Notes: generated by a model not told the origin, from the letters alone. A stretch of 64,000 nt of DNA from Paraburkholderia bryophila (GCF_003269035.1 NZ_QLTK01000002.1:434001-498000), one strand, 5' to 3'; counted from the stretch's first letter, positions 1 through 9,140 are shown. Translations and numbers: made by a program.

Positions 1-732
1 GAGCCGGGTGCCAAGGGGCTGCGCGGCAAGACCCTGCAGTATCTAGAGGAATCGATCGCGCACTGGGTCATGTCGCGCGACGTGCTGGTGTTCATGATCC
101 CCACGGTCGGTCATCAGGGCATGCTGCACCCGAGCAATATCCGTTTGCGCGACTATGCGAAGCATCTCGACGGTCTGCTGCTGCAAGGCGGCGCGGATGT
201 CTCGCCGCAGTCGTACGCGGAAAGCGCGACCAGCCACGAGTGGCCGGGCGATCGCGTGCGCGACATGTACGAGCTCGAATTGCTGCATGAATTCATCGAG
301 TCGGGCAAACCGGTGCTCGGCGTATGCCGCGGATGCCAACTGATCAACGTGGCGTTCGGCGGCACGCTGTATCAGGACATCGCCACCGATGTGCCCACCG
401 CCGGCGCGCACGTCAACGAGAACTACGATCAGCATCGGCACGGAATTCACTTTCCGGACGGCTCGACGCTGGCCAACATGTTCCCCGGCCGGCGCGATGC
501 GATCGTCAACTCGATTCACCATCAGGCGGTCAAGACGCTGGGGCGCGACCTCAATATCGAAGCGGTATCGGCGTCCGACGGGATTATCGAGGCGGTGCGT
601 TACCGTCGTGCGCCGTTCGTGATGGGGGTGCAGTGGCATCCGGAGTTTCATCGCGCCGGTGGCCCGGAACTGCTGGATTGCACGCCGTTGCTGGATACGT
701 TCCTGAGGGTGGCGCGCGAAACGCGCTTTTAA
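1..732 (+). CDS. Gamma-glutamyl-GABA hydrolase family protein (peptidase C26), 5' end missing
   Basis: The reading frame is open from the first base of the window, so the gene starts upstream; 243 codons plus stop are visible. The protein is a class-I glutamine-amidotransferase-like hydrolase. The nucleophile elbow GVCRGCQ (Cys at about visible residue 109) and the late HPEFH His/Glu pair complete the Cys-His-Glu triad. A QGGADVSP segment matches the PuuD/YvdE-type family that hydrolyses gamma-glutamyl amides such as gamma-glutamyl-GABA in putrescine degradation. Other putrescine genes would have to lie upstream of the window, so the exact substrate is not fixed here. An internal ATG at 70 is in the middle of the domain and is not the start. 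Confidence 0.85.
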   Translation, partial: EPGAKGLRGKTLQYLEESIAHWVMSRDVLVFMIPTVGHQGMLHPSNIRLRDYAKHLDGLLLQGGADVSPQSYAESATSHEWPGDRVRDMYELELLHEFIESGKPVLGVCRGCQLINVAFGGTLYQDIATDVPTAGAHVNENYDQHRHGIHFPDGSTLANMFPGRRDAIVNSIHHQAVKTLGRDLNIEAVSASDGIIEAVRYRRAPFVMGVQWHPEFHRAGGPELLDCTPLLDTFLRVARETRF

Positions 733-1125
733 GTGGGAGGGAGCGCTAGGTCTGCGTCTCGATGGCGCGGCCTGGTGCTCCGGATGGTGTTCTGTTTTCC
801 GTACGTTGTCGGTTCGCGGAGTGTGTCCCTCGACAATGCAGCTTGCACTTCACGCTCGCGCAATCCGGCTCCCGGCGCATCGCCAGTTTTCGCCGGATTC
901 ACCTTAATCCCATGCAGATTCGGATTCGTCCGCACACGAGGCGGATCGTCGTGTTTTCGTGCAATCCCAATGCATTTATTCCGCGATAAGCCGGCCTTAT
1001 TCAGCGGATTGTTCGCGATCTATTTGTCTCAATTTAAAGTCCCGTTTCGGGACGCGTGAGTACTTCGCTTGACGGCTGATCCGCGCGATAATCGTCTGCT
1101 GTTTTGATTTCGCATGGAGCACGGT
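733..1125. other. Intergenic region without a supported gene
   Basis: About 390 bases between the hydrolase gene and the DUF2968 gene. Short open frames occur but have no ribosome binding site, no recognisable domain and no signal peptide. The last 100 bases are AT-richer than the surroundings and probably hold the promoter of the downstream gene. Confidence 0.5.
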
Positions 1126-1854
1126 ATGAAGTACCCCTTAACTGTATGGCGCGCCATGTTGCTCGCAACCTCGTGTGTGCTGTTGCAGCAAAGTGGTTTC
1201 GTGCTGGCGGCGCAAGACGGCGAGGCCGCACCCGTGGCCGGCACGCGGCCGGCCATGAACGCCATGACCGCGCAGCCGGTCGGCAACGCGCCGGGCGTCG
1301 CGGCATTGGGCATCTCAGCCACCACGGCTATGCCTGCCGCCGAATCGCAGGGCAACGTCGCCGAGTTGATGCAAATGATTCACGACACAAAGTTGAACGA
1401 ACTGCGCACCACGTACAACGGCAGCTATGGCGCGAGTCTGTTCTTCTATCCGCAGGAAATGACGTATTACGTCGCGTTGTTTCAGGATAAACATTTCTGG
1501 CGCGTCATCAAATCGGAAGACGCGGCGCGCGCGGAATTGATCTATGCGCAGTTTGTCCAGCAAACGGCGCAACTCGCCGAGGTCGAAATTCGTCGCACGC
1601 AACTGCTGGCGCAGAAGGCCTATATCGAAGACATCATCGCGCTGTCCGAAGATCGCGCGAAACGTCTGCAGGCCGATCTCACCGTCGCACGTGCGCAGCA
1701 GGCCAAGGTCAACGACTACCAACGGCAGACGCAGAGCGAAGCCGCCGCGTTGCGTTTGGAAAAGGAAAAAGCGCAGGCGCAACTGCGGCAGGTGCAGGGT
1801 GAGGTACTGCAGTTGCAACGACAAACCGAATCGGGATTGCCGCTGCAGAAGTGA
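1126..1854 (+). CDS. DUF2968 family exported protein
   Basis: The 242-residue protein has an N-terminal hydrophobic signal-like segment (residues 5-25, ending near VLAAQ). A conserved block around ELRTTYNGSYGASL and YYVALFQ follows, and then a long Gln/Ala/Glu-rich coiled coil to the C-terminus. This arrangement matches DUF2968, a Burkholderiaceae family without known function. I chose the ATG at 1126 rather than 1114 because GGAG at 1116-1119 is correctly spaced for it and the signal peptide then starts MKYP. The coiled coil suggests a periplasmic or envelope-associated scaffold, which is inference. A hairpin terminator follows directly. Confidence 0.8.
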   Translation: MKYPLTVWRAMLLATSCVLLQQSGFVLAAQDGEAAPVAGTRPAMNAMTAQPVGNAPGVAALGISATTAMPAAESQGNVAELMQMIHDTKLNELRTTYNGSYGASLFFYPQEMTYYVALFQDKHFWRVIKSEDAARAELIYAQFVQQTAQLAEVEIRRTQLLAQKAYIEDIIALSEDRAKRLQADLTVARAQQAKVNDYQRQTQSEAAALRLEKEKAQAQLRQVQGEVLQLQRQTESGLPLQK

Positions 1855-1866
1855 GCGCAACACTGC

Positions 1867-1902
1867 AAAAAAAGCCCGGCCAATATGAGGCCGGGCTTTT
1901 TA
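1867..1902 (+). terminator. Rho-independent terminator after the DUF2968 gene
   Basis: Inverted repeat AAGCCCGGCC / GGCCGGGCTT with a short loop (AATATGA) followed by a T run. The preceding A run makes it potentially bidirectional, which suits the convergent gene on the minus strand. Confidence 0.9.
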
Positions 1903-1931
1903 ATCACGCTGTTCTGCGTGACGTGATTTGA

Positions 1932-3068
1932 TTACTTCGAAAACTGATCCGGGATATCCGTCACACGACGCTGCGATAGATGGTTCATCCATTCCGTCTC
2001 GCTGGCAACGGGCGCTTCGGCGGGGGATGCCGGGCGAGGCGGTGGCGACATAGCCCGAACGGGTGTTGCGGTCGACATCGTCACCGAAGCGTATGGGCCG
2101 CCGTCCGATTGCGCCGGCACGAACGGCGCGTGAGAGCCAATGTCCGCAGGCTTGCGCAGCGCTTGCGTGGCGATTGTCGAGCCGGCGACGCCCGGTACGC
2201 GGTCGCTTCTGACAGTAGCGAATGCGGGCTTGTAGGAAGCGACGGGTTTTGCGTTGCCGTGCCGACCTTCTTCGTGCGACCCGGAAATCTTTTCGCGAAA
2301 ATCTTCGCCATGCCGCAATGCCGAATGGCCGGATTCATTTGCCAATGGCTCTGCCAGCGCCGGTGCCGACATGGCAGTTTTTCCGGAGGTCTCGTCGGAC
2401 CTCAACGGCTGTGCGTTGCCCGAATCCACCGCCGCGTTCACGGGCGACGACGCCATGTCCTGCGCGCTCACACTGCCGGCCTGGCTAGCCGCTCGCGCCG
2501 TGAAGGCGTCGGTGGGGCCGCTTTGTGTCGACGCAGCACCGCGATCGACGGTGGTTGTCTTCGCGGGGCGTGCCTCGCTGATTGCATGGGGACGCGGCGA
2601 GTGGTCGAGCACGATCCACGCCAGTAACGCCGCGCCGCTCAGTGCGCAAGCGCCGCCTGCCAACGCGTTCCGATGACGCGGCGCGCGCTGCGAAGGCGCC
2701 TCAACCGCCGGCCGACGAGCAGACCCCGATGAACGTACGTCGACGGAAAATTTCGTTGCCCGGTCGAGCGGCGCATGGCCAGAAGGGGCCGGTTCTTCGC
2801 GGGGCTGGGTTCGCGCGCCGGCAATCACCTGGCGCGGTTCCTCCGGCATCAGCGGTACCCATTTGCAAAACGAGCGGAAGGTCTGATCGCTCATGCAGAA
2901 GGTGTGGACCACTGCGGCATACAGCGCTTTGAGCTCGGTCCGCCAACTATAGCCCGGCGGGCGATACACCCAGTCGCGGCCGAAGGGGGCAGGAAAATAA
3001 CGGCCCGACGGGCGCATACGCGGCAGCGCCATCGAGCCCTCGATCAGGGTAAAAGGAATCGTGGACAT
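1932..3068 (-). CDS. Unrecognised single-pass membrane protein, Ala/Pro/Ser-rich
   Basis: A 378-residue protein I do not recognise. The first ~80 residues form a compact, aromatic-rich block (FPAPFGRDWVYRPPGY, then HTFCMSDQTFRSFCKW), which looks like the conserved part. A basic linker and one transmembrane segment near residue 145 (ending ALLAWIVLDH) follow. The remaining ~215 residues are low-complexity, rich in Ala, Ser, Pro and Thr. The likely topology is a cytoplasmic N-domain with an extended periplasmic tail. I chose the ATG at 3068 because GGAAG lies 7 bases upstream; a longer frame to 3209 lacks such a site. No neighbour suggests a role. Confidence 0.6.
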   Translation of the reverse strand: MSTIPFTLIEGSMALPRMRPSGRYFPAPFGRDWVYRPPGYSWRTELKALYAAVVHTFCMSDQTFRSFCKWVPLMPEEPRQVIAGARTQPREEPAPSGHAPLDRATKFSVDVRSSGSARRPAVEAPSQRAPRHRNALAGGACALSGAALLAWIVLDHSPRPHAISEARPAKTTTVDRGAASTQSGPTDAFTARAASQAGSVSAQDMASSPVNAAVDSGNAQPLRSDETSGKTAMSAPALAEPLANESGHSALRHGEDFREKISGSHEEGRHGNAKPVASYKPAFATVRSDRVPGVAGSTIATQALRKPADIGSHAPFVPAQSDGGPYASVTMSTATPVRAMSPPPRPASPAEAPVASETEWMNHLSQRRVTDIPDQFSK

Positions 3069-3375
3069 GGATATCTTCCAGCATCTCGAAAGGGAGCGGC
3101 CAATAGGCAGAACAGGCAGCCCCGTGGAATGGTGGGTCGACAGGCCTCGGAAGATGCGCGTAAGACGCCGTGCGTGCGCATCCTGAGTCAACGTCGGAAC
3201 CGGCATCACGCCGACGCCAAGTTCGGCGCGCGCAAGCGTTCAAACGTAAAGCTGTCGGGATGAGGAAGATAATGCTCGGGAGCGTCCAAAGTCGCGATCG
3301 GACGTTTCTGAAAATTGATATAGAAACGTCCAGGCTCCGGCAACGTCGAGCGACCCGCGAACCAGTCGGCGCTGT
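3069..3375. other. Intergenic region between the membrane protein and the GNAT gene
   Basis: About 300 bases that must hold the promoter of the minus-strand membrane protein gene. I see no hairpin terminator after the GNAT gene and no supported small gene, so read-through from the acetyltransferase gene is possible. Confidence 0.4.
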
Positions 3376-3900
3376 CTATTTTTGCAGTCGGTACACGTAG
3401 CGTAGGGCGGTGATGTCCATGCCGCCCATGTGATCGGGTTCCGCGCCCACGAACTGCCAGCCTTGCCGTTCGTAGAAGCCGATTGCCGGCGTATTGCCTT
3501 CGAGCACATACAGATACAACTGCGCCTCGCCTTGCGCGCGCGTCCAGTCCTCGGCGGCGCGCATCAGCAGCTTGCCGACCCCGATGCCCTGATAGCCCGG
3601 CAACGCGTGCAGGTTGTCGAGCAACACGCCCCACGCCGATTCCGGCTGACGTTCCGCGCAAACAAAACCAATCGGCTCGCCGTCGAGTTCGGCGATCCGA
3701 ACGATGCGGCGCTCGCTGCCCGGCGCGGCCAGACGCGCTTCCCAATACGCCGCGCGTTCATGCGCGACTTCACCGTCGAGAAAAGCGTCGGGCAACAAAC
3801 CGCGATAGGTGGCTTGCCAGCTGGCGGCGTGGATCGAGGCAATCAGAGCGGCATCGGCGAGGGTCGCGGGGCGCAGCGAGAGAGTGCGGTTGACTTGCAT
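3376..3900 (-). CDS. GNAT family N-acetyltransferase
   Basis: The 174-residue protein has the GNAT fold signature throughout. It has an N-terminal LRPATLADA strand-helix, a central beta-4 strand and the acetyl-CoA pyrophosphate loop GYQGIGVGKLL (Q/R-x-x-G-x-G/A). The C-terminal NTPAIGFYERQGWQFVG is the typical motif B region with Asn and Tyr. The family transfers acetyl from acetyl-CoA to amines, but the substrate cannot be told from sequence. I took the ATG at 3900 because the domain starts eight residues later; an in-frame ATG at 3957 would add 19 residues outside the fold. Confidence 0.85.
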   Translation of the reverse strand: MQVNRTLSLRPATLADAALIASIHAASWQATYRGLLPDAFLDGEVAHERAAYWEARLAAPGSERRIVRIAELDGEPIGFVCAERQPESAWGVLLDNLHALPGYQGIGVGKLLMRAAEDWTRAQGEAQLYLYVLEGNTPAIGFYERQGWQFVGAEPDHMGGMDITALRYVYRLQK

Positions 3901-4220
3901 CGGGGTGGCGATCAGCACGAAGTGGCGGGACGCAAATTCTAGCGGGACGACGGCCATCGTCGTTGGCCGGCGGGATCTGTAAAGAATCCGTGTGGATCAC
4001 GCGACACCGCCAACAACGGTAACATTACGTGGGAAGGGCTCGGCCTGTTTCACAACGTTTACCCTGATATCAGCCGAGTCCTTTCAGCATGAAAATGCAG
4101 CGCCCCCGGCGCGTTCCTGTTTCGTTTTGCCAGTGGCGTCCGCCTCACCGAAGCGAGTGGATCGTATCAACTGCCTGATCGCCGCCAGAACCGAGGGCGA
4201 CGGGCTTTCCAGAGAATGTC
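3901..4220. other. Divergent promoter region between GNAT and symporter genes
   Basis: About 320 bases separating two divergently transcribed genes. It should contain both promoters. I could not pick out convincing -35/-10 pairs or an operator palindrome. Confidence 0.4.
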
Positions 4221-5522
4221 ATGTCTACAGCGACACACGCCACTTCCTCATCCCAGGAATCGAAAGTCAAGACCGTATTCCGCGTCGTCAGCGGTAACTT
4301 TCTTGAGATGTACGACTTCATGGTCTACGGCTATTACGCGTCGGCCATCGCCAAGACCTATTTCCCGAGCGGTAACGAATTCGCGTCGCTGATGCTATCG
4401 CTGTCGGTGTTCGGCGCGGGCTTCCTGATGCGTCCGCTCGGCGCGATCGTGCTCGGCGCGTACATCGACCATCACGGCCGCCGCAAAGGCCTGATTCTCA
4501 CGCTCGGCCTGATGGCGCTCGGCACGCTCACGGTGGCGGCGATTCCAGGTTACGCGACGATCGGCGTGCTGGCGCCGGCGCTCGTGCTGTTCGGCCGCCT
4601 GCTGCAGGGCTTCTCTGCCGGCGTCGAACTGGGTGGCGTGTCCGTGTATCTGTCGGAGATCGCGACCAGGGGCAACAAGGGCTTCTATTGCGCGTGGCAG
4701 TCGGGCAGCCAGCAGGTCGCGGTGGTGTTCGCGGCGCTGATCGGCGTGGTGCTGAATAAAGTTTTGCCGGCTGATCAGATGGGCGCCTGGGGCTGGCGCG
4801 TACCGTTCCTGATCGGCTGTCTCATCGTGCCGTTCCTGTTCCTGATTCGCCGTTCGCTGCAGGAAACCGAGGAATTCAAGGCACGCAAGCATCGTCCAAG
4901 CATGGGCGAGATCCTCAAGACCATGGCCGCCAACTGGGGCATCGTGCTCGGCGGCATGGGCATGGTGATCATGACCACGGTGTCGTTCTACATGATCACC
5001 GCTTATACGCCGACTTTCGGCAAGGAAGTGCTGAAACTGTCGTCGATCGATACGCTGGTGGTGACCGTCTGTATCGGCCTGTCGAACCTGATCTGGCTGC
5101 CGCTCGCGGGCGCCTTGTCGGATCGGATCGGCCGCCGTCCGGTGCTGCTGGCTTTCACGATTCTCACCATCATTACCGCGTATCCGGCGTTGCAATGGCT
5201 GGTCGCCGAACCGTCGTTCGCGCGTCTGCTGGCCGTCGAATTGTGGCTGTCGTTCCTGTACGGCAGCTATAACGGCGCGATGGTGGTGGCGCTGACCGAA
5301 GTGATGCCGGTCGAAGTACGCACCGCCGGTTTCTCGCTGGCGTACAGCCTCGCGACAACGATTGGCGGCTTCACGCCGGCCATCTCCACATTGCTGATCC
5401 ATACCACCAGCAACAAGGCGGCGCCGGGGCTGTTCCTCGGTGCGGCGGCGATCTGCGGGTTGATCGCGACGCTGGTGCTGTATCGCACGCCGGAATCGCG
5501 CAATCAGTATCGAGCGGCCTGA
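4221..5522 (+). CDS. Metabolite:H+ symporter, citrate/tricarballylate type (MFS, MHS family)
   Basis: The 433-residue protein has twelve predicted membrane segments. Its N-terminal signature [14 protein letters not shown] is close to CitA/CitH and TcuC, the proton-coupled citrate and tricarballylate importers of the MHS family. The loop 2-3 MFS motif appears as DHHGRRKG, and the repeat in loop 8-9 as DRIGRRP. Citrate or a related tricarboxylate is the likely substrate by family. No citrate lyase or tcu catabolic gene is adjacent. The gene stands alone, with a strong terminator directly downstream. Confidence 0.85.
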   Translation: MSTATHATSSSQESKVKTVFRVVSGNFLEMYDFMVYGYYASAIAKTYFPSGNEFASLMLSLSVFGAGFLMRPLGAIVLGAYIDHHGRRKGLILTLGLMALGTLTVAAIPGYATIGVLAPALVLFGRLLQGFSAGVELGGVSVYLSEIATRGNKGFYCAWQSGSQQVAVVFAALIGVVLNKVLPADQMGAWGWRVPFLIGCLIVPFLFLIRRSLQETEEFKARKHRPSMGEILKTMAANWGIVLGGMGMVIMTTVSFYMITAYTPTFGKEVLKLSSIDTLVVTVCIGLSNLIWLPLAGALSDRIGRRPVLLAFTILTIITAYPALQWLVAEPSFARLLAVELWLSFLYGSYNGAMVVALTEVMPVEVRTAGFSLAYSLATTIGGFTPAISTLLIHTTSNKAAPGLFLGAAAICGLIATLVLYRTPESRNQYRAA

Positions 5523-5548
5523 CGCTTACCGTCCTTAGTTCGGTGGGA

Positions 5549-5593
5549 CAAACAAAAACCCCGCGCTCTGAAAAAGCGCGGGGTTTTTGTTTG
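5549..5593 (+). terminator. Bidirectional Rho-independent terminator
   Basis: AAAAACCCCGCGCT / AGCGCGGGGTTTTT stem with a small A-rich loop, between the symporter gene and the convergent TPR gene. Flanking A and T runs allow function on both strands. Confidence 0.9.
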
Positions 5594-5656
5594 GGCGCAA
5601 TGGCGGTTAGCCGGCACGCGCCAATCGACAGCGAAACAACGGTTCGCGCGTGCTGG

Positions 5657-7504
5657 TTAACCGTGGCGCAACTCGCTCGCCACCGTTTCGACGACTTCAT
5701 GCCACGCACCCGGCCGCGGCTGACGCACGAGCGTCGCGCCGGGATACCAGGGGCTGCGCGCGTCGCCGGTAAACCAGCGCCAATCCGCCGCAAACGGCAG
5801 CATCAACCACAACGGCTTGCGCAGCGCGCCGGCAAGGTGGGCGATGGAGGTATCGATCGACACCACCGCATCGAGCCGCTCGATGATCGCCGCCGTGTCC
5901 GCGAAATCGCCGATCCGTTTATCGAAGCGATGAATCGACCCCGCGCGCGGATGGCTGTCGAGTGCCGCGCGTTCGTCCGCGCTCAGCTCGGGTTGCAGCA
6001 CGATCCAGTCGATGCCGTCGAGCGCGAACAGCGCATCCAGCGCGGCGAGCGGCATGGAACGGGTCTCGTTGGCCTGGATACGCCCCGTCCACGCGATGCC
6101 GATCTTGCGTTTCGCCTGACCGCCGAGCGAGCCACGCCATTTGCGGCCATAGGCGGCCGGCACGTCGAGGTAGGGCGTGCGCGCCGGAATGGTGTCGTAA
6201 GTCGTGCCGAGCGCGAGCGGCAAGCTGAGCAGCGGGCAATGGAGATCGGCGGTCGGGCGCGGCGTGCCCTGGGCGATCAGCGTTACACGCCAGGTCTGCG
6301 CCACCGGGGCTAGCAGCGGCAACAGTGACGGCTGCACTTCGAGCACGACACGCGCGGCGCGTTGCGCGGCGAGCGGCACGAAGCGCGCGAACTGCAGCGT
6401 GTCGCCGAAACCTTGCTCGGCGTGAATCAGCAGCGTGCGTTGATCGATCGGTTCTCCGTGCCAGCGCGGCAGCGTTTGAATCGCCGGCTCGGCCATGGTT
6501 TGCAGCCGCCACTCGTACTCCGGCAGTCCGCGCGCGAAATCGCGCAGGGCGAGCCACGCCAACGCACGGTTCATATGGGCGGACGCGAGGTCCGGACGCT
6601 GGCGCAAGGCCTGATCGAACGCGCGTACGGCGGGCGCATGCGCCCCCAGCGCGAGGTGCGCGTTGCCGAGACTGAGCCACGCCAGCGCGAATTGCGGATC
6701 GAGACCGACCGAGCGTTCGAGATACGGCAGCGCCTGCGCGTGACGGCCCAGCGCCGCCAGCGCATTGCCCATGCCGAAAATGGCCGGCGGCAGGTTCGGC
6801 TGTAACCGCAGCGCCGCTTCGAATGACTTGACCGCTTCGGCGTGGCGGCCGGTGGCGTCGAAGGTATTGGCGAGATTGAAGTGCGCGGCGACGAAGCGCG
6901 GTTCGGCGGCCAGCGCTTTCTCGAAGCAGGCAATCGCTTCGTCCGCGCGGCCGAGCGCGTTCAGCGACATGCCCATGTTGTTCAGCGCGCCGGCGTGGCC
7001 GGGGCGCAGCTGGAGCGCGCGCGTGAACGACGCGATCGCTTCCTTGTGCTGGCCAAGCGCGTGCCGCGCGTTGCCGAGATTGTTGTGCGACGACGCGTCG
7101 TCCGGCTGCAGGCGCAACGATTTCTCGAAGGCGTCGGCGGCGTCTTCATGACGACCCTGCGATGCGTACGCGTTGCCGAGGTTGTAGTGCGCCATCGGGA
7201 ACGACGGCGCGAGCGTCAGCGCGTTGCGGAACTGTTCGATGGCGTCGTCGATCTGGCCCAGCGCCTTCAGCGCGTTGCCGAGGTTCAGTTGTAGCGCGGC
7301 GTCTTCCGGGCGCAGTTTCACCGCGCGCCGCACGAGTTCGGCGGCTTCGGCGTGCTGGCCCTGCTGATGGCGCAGGACGCCCAGCAGGTGCAAGGCGTCG
7401 ACGTGCGTGGGGTTGCCTTCGAGCGTGGCGCGATAGTCGCGTTCGGCGTCGGCGAGGCGGCCGTCACGATGCGCCGCGAACGCGCGGTCAAATACAGGTT
7501 GCAT
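5657..7504 (-). CDS. TPR-repeat protein with C-terminal glycosyltransferase-like domain
   Basis: A 615-residue protein. The first ~330 residues are about nine tandem 34-residue tetratricopeptide repeats (recurring A-x-x-x-x-x-A-L and NLGNA-x-x-x-LG patterns). The C-terminal ~280 residues resemble the GT-B fold half of family 9/41-like glycosyltransferases, with HAEQGFGDTLQFARF, a GIAWTG strand and the nucleotide-sugar-binding end VSIDTSIAHLAGAL, then LPFAADWRW. Such fusions occur widely in Burkholderia and may glycosylate proteins or surface polysaccharide; the acceptor is unknown. I used the ATG at 7504 because the repeats begin at once; the frame extends 15 codons further without support. 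Confidence 0.85.
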   Translation of the reverse strand: MQPVFDRAFAAHRDGRLADAERDYRATLEGNPTHVDALHLLGVLRHQQGQHAEAAELVRRAVKLRPEDAALQLNLGNALKALGQIDDAIEQFRNALTLAPSFPMAHYNLGNAYASQGRHEDAADAFEKSLRLQPDDASSHNNLGNARHALGQHKEAIASFTRALQLRPGHAGALNNMGMSLNALGRADEAIACFEKALAAEPRFVAAHFNLANTFDATGRHAEAVKSFEAALRLQPNLPPAIFGMGNALAALGRHAQALPYLERSVGLDPQFALAWLSLGNAHLALGAHAPAVRAFDQALRQRPDLASAHMNRALAWLALRDFARGLPEYEWRLQTMAEPAIQTLPRWHGEPIDQRTLLIHAEQGFGDTLQFARFVPLAAQRAARVVLEVQPSLLPLLAPVAQTWRVTLIAQGTPRPTADLHCPLLSLPLALGTTYDTIPARTPYLDVPAAYGRKWRGSLGGQAKRKIGIAWTGRIQANETRSMPLAALDALFALDGIDWIVLQPELSADERAALDSHPRAGSIHRFDKRIGDFADTAAIIERLDAVVSIDTSIAHLAGALRKPLWLMLPFAADWRWFTGDARSPWYPGATLVRQPRPGAWHEVVETVASELRHG

Positions 7505-7571
7505 GACGGGGGATGGGCATCGGGTGAGGCAGAGGCCGCATTTTCCCACACTCGACGCACCGCGCTCCGAT

Positions 7572-7598
7572 TTGACCGGTCAGGTGGATGTGTATAAC
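7572..7598 (+). promoter_or_regulatory. Candidate promoter of the arsR-CDF operon
   Basis: TTGACC at 7572-7577 and TATAAC at 7593-7598 resemble -35 and -10 boxes, although the 15-base spacer is short. Transcription would start inside the operator palindrome, so repressor binding would block it directly. Confidence 0.4.
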
Positions 7599-7620
7599 AT
7601 ATGAATACCTGTTCATATGT
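7597..7620 (+). promoter_or_regulatory. ArsR/SmtB-type operator (12-2-12 inverted repeat)
   Basis: A perfect 9-bp inverted repeat, ACATATGAA and TTCATATGT, is separated by TACCTG. Read as a 12-2-12 element it has one mismatch per arm around a CC centre. This is the classical SmtB/CzrA/ZiaR operator form (TGAA-N6-TTCA core). It ends one base before the ATG at 7621, giving autorepression relieved by zinc or a similar metal. Confidence 0.8.
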
Positions 7621-8007
7621 ATGCCGATCATGACGACTGCCTTGGCGTCCAGCCCATCCAGCCCATCGAACATTCCGGGTAGCCGTGTCGAGGACCGTTC
7701 CGCGGACACCCTCGTGCCGCTCGCGGATCTGTTTCGCCTGCTGGGCGACCCGACGCGATTGCGGATCGTGCTGGCGTGCGTCGACGATCGTCGCGCGGTA
7801 GGGGCGATTGCGGAGGCGTTGGGCTTGTCGCCTTCGCTGGTGAGCCATCATTTGCGGTTGTTGCGGGCGGCGCGGATCGTGCGCGCGGAGCGCCAGGGCA
7901 AGCAGGTGTTCTACCTCGCCGCTGACCGTCACATCAGCGCAATGCTGACCAATATGCTGGAGCACGTGGCCGAACCGGCCAGCGATTTTCCCGTGGATGC
8001 GACATGA
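7621..8007 (+). CDS. ArsR/SmtB-family metal-responsive repressor
   Basis: The 128-residue protein is a winged-helix repressor. It has LFRLLGDPTRLRIV (helix 1-2), the recognition helix region LSPSLVSHHLRLLRAARIVRAERQGKQVFY and a final helix DRHISAMLTNMLEH. That helix carries the Asp-x-His ... His-x-x-Glu-like spacing of alpha-5 metal sites, which bind zinc, cobalt or nickel. The alpha-3 ELCVC arsenic/cadmium motif is absent. The stop overlaps the CDF exporter start as ATGA, so the two are translationally coupled. The start is uncertain (7588, 7621 or 7630); 7621 and 7630 lack a Shine-Dalgarno site. It should repress itself and the exporter. Confidence 0.85.
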   Translation: MPIMTTALASSPSSPSNIPGSRVEDRSADTLVPLADLFRLLGDPTRLRIVLACVDDRRAVGAIAEALGLSPSLVSHHLRLLRAARIVRAERQGKQVFYLAADRHISAMLTNMLEHVAEPASDFPVDAT

Positions 8008-9140
8008 CGAACACGAATAACCCGAATCGGGCAGTGGGAAAAAGCGCGGATGAGCACGCGTCGGTGCGGGTCGACGGGATCGACGGCGATGCCGTGCGTT
8101 CCGACGGGGCGCGGGACGGGCACGACCATGACGGCCCGCGCCACGAGCATAGCGGTGACGATCACGGCAGCGATAGCCACAGTCATGGCGGTCACGACCA
8201 CAGCGGTCACGACCACAGCGGCCACAGCCACGCCGGCCATTCCCACGCCCACGCCCCCATCCCAGGCCACGGCCGCGCGTTCGCGCTCGCCGTCGCGCTG
8301 AACGTCCTGATCGTCGTGATCCAGGCGATCTACGGCGTCATCGCCCATTCCACCGCCTTGCTTGCCGACGCCGGCCACAACCTCTCCGACGTGCTCGGCC
8401 TGCTGCTTGCGTGGGGCGCCGGCTGGCTCGCCACGCGGCGTCCCTCGGCACGCTACACGTTCGGCTACGGCAGTTCGTCGATTCTCGCGTCGCTCGCCAA
8501 TGCGGGGCTGCTGCTGTTCGCGTGCGGCGTGATCGTTGCCGAGGCGATCGGCCGACTGATGAACCCGGCGCCGGTAGCCGGCCTCGCGGTGTTCGTGGTG
8601 GCCACCACCGGCGTGGTCGTCAACGGTATTTCCGCGTGGCTCTTCATGCGTGGGCAGAAGGAAGATCTGAATATCCGCGGCGCATTCCTGCACATGGCGG
8701 CGGATGCCGGTATTTCGGCGGCTGTCGCGATCAGCGGCCTGGTGATTCTCTACACCGACTGGACGTGGCTCGACCCGGTGATGAGCCTGCTGGTCGTCGC
8801 CGTCGTGGTGGTCGGCACGTGGGGATTGCTGCGCGATTCGGTGCGCCTCGCGCTCGACGCCGTGCCGCCCGGCGTCGACCTCGGACACATTCGCGAGTAT
8901 CTCGCCACCCAGCCCGGCGTCGTGGATGTGCACGACTTGCACGTGTGGGCGCTGTCGACCACCGGCAATGCGCTCAGCGCGCATCTGGTGATGCCGGCAG
9001 GCCATCCCGGCGACGAATCGCTCGACGCCATTGTGATTGTGCTGCGGGAGCGTTTCTCGATGCAGCACGCTACGCTGCAGGTCGATCTCGGCACCACCGA
9101 GCATCATTGCGCGATGGAGCATGCGGGGCACGCGCATTGA
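8004..9140 (+). CDS. Cation diffusion facilitator (CDF) metal exporter with His-rich N-terminus
   Basis: The 378-residue inner membrane protein exports divalent metal in exchange for protons. Residues ~39-92 are a His/Asp/Ser/Gly-rich loop, partly built from a repeated GHDHS unit, which probably gathers metal in the cytosol. Six membrane helices follow, with the paired metal-site motifs AGHNLSDV (helix 2) and HMAADAG (helix 5). Their His/Asp pattern is typical of zinc, cadmium or cobalt CzcD/ZitB/DmeF exporters. The C-terminal ferredoxin-like domain ends in a His/Cys motif (TTEHHCAMEH). It is coupled to the preceding arsR gene by a 4-base overlap and controlled by the 12-2-12 operator. Confidence 0.92.
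   Translation: MTNTNNPNRAVGKSADEHASVRVDGIDGDAVRSDGARDGHDHDGPRHEHSGDDHGSDSHSHGGHDHSGHDHSGHSHAGHSHAHAPIPGHGRAFALAVALNVLIVVIQAIYGVIAHSTALLADAGHNLSDVLGLLLAWGAGWLATRRPSARYTFGYGSSSILASLANAGLLLFACGVIVAEAIGRLMNPAPVAGLAVFVVATTGVVVNGISAWLFMRGQKEDLNIRGAFLHMAADAGISAAVAISGLVILYTDWTWLDPVMSLLVVAVVVVGTWGLLRDSVRLALDAVPPGVDLGHIREYLATQPGVVDVHDLHVWALSTTGNALSAHLVMPAGHPGDESLDAIVIVLRERFSMQHATLQVDLGTTEHHCAMEHAGHAH

Noticed and set aside
733..1059. 108-codon open frame after the hydrolase gene
   Set aside because: No ribosome binding site, no domain and atypical composition; treated as intergenic.
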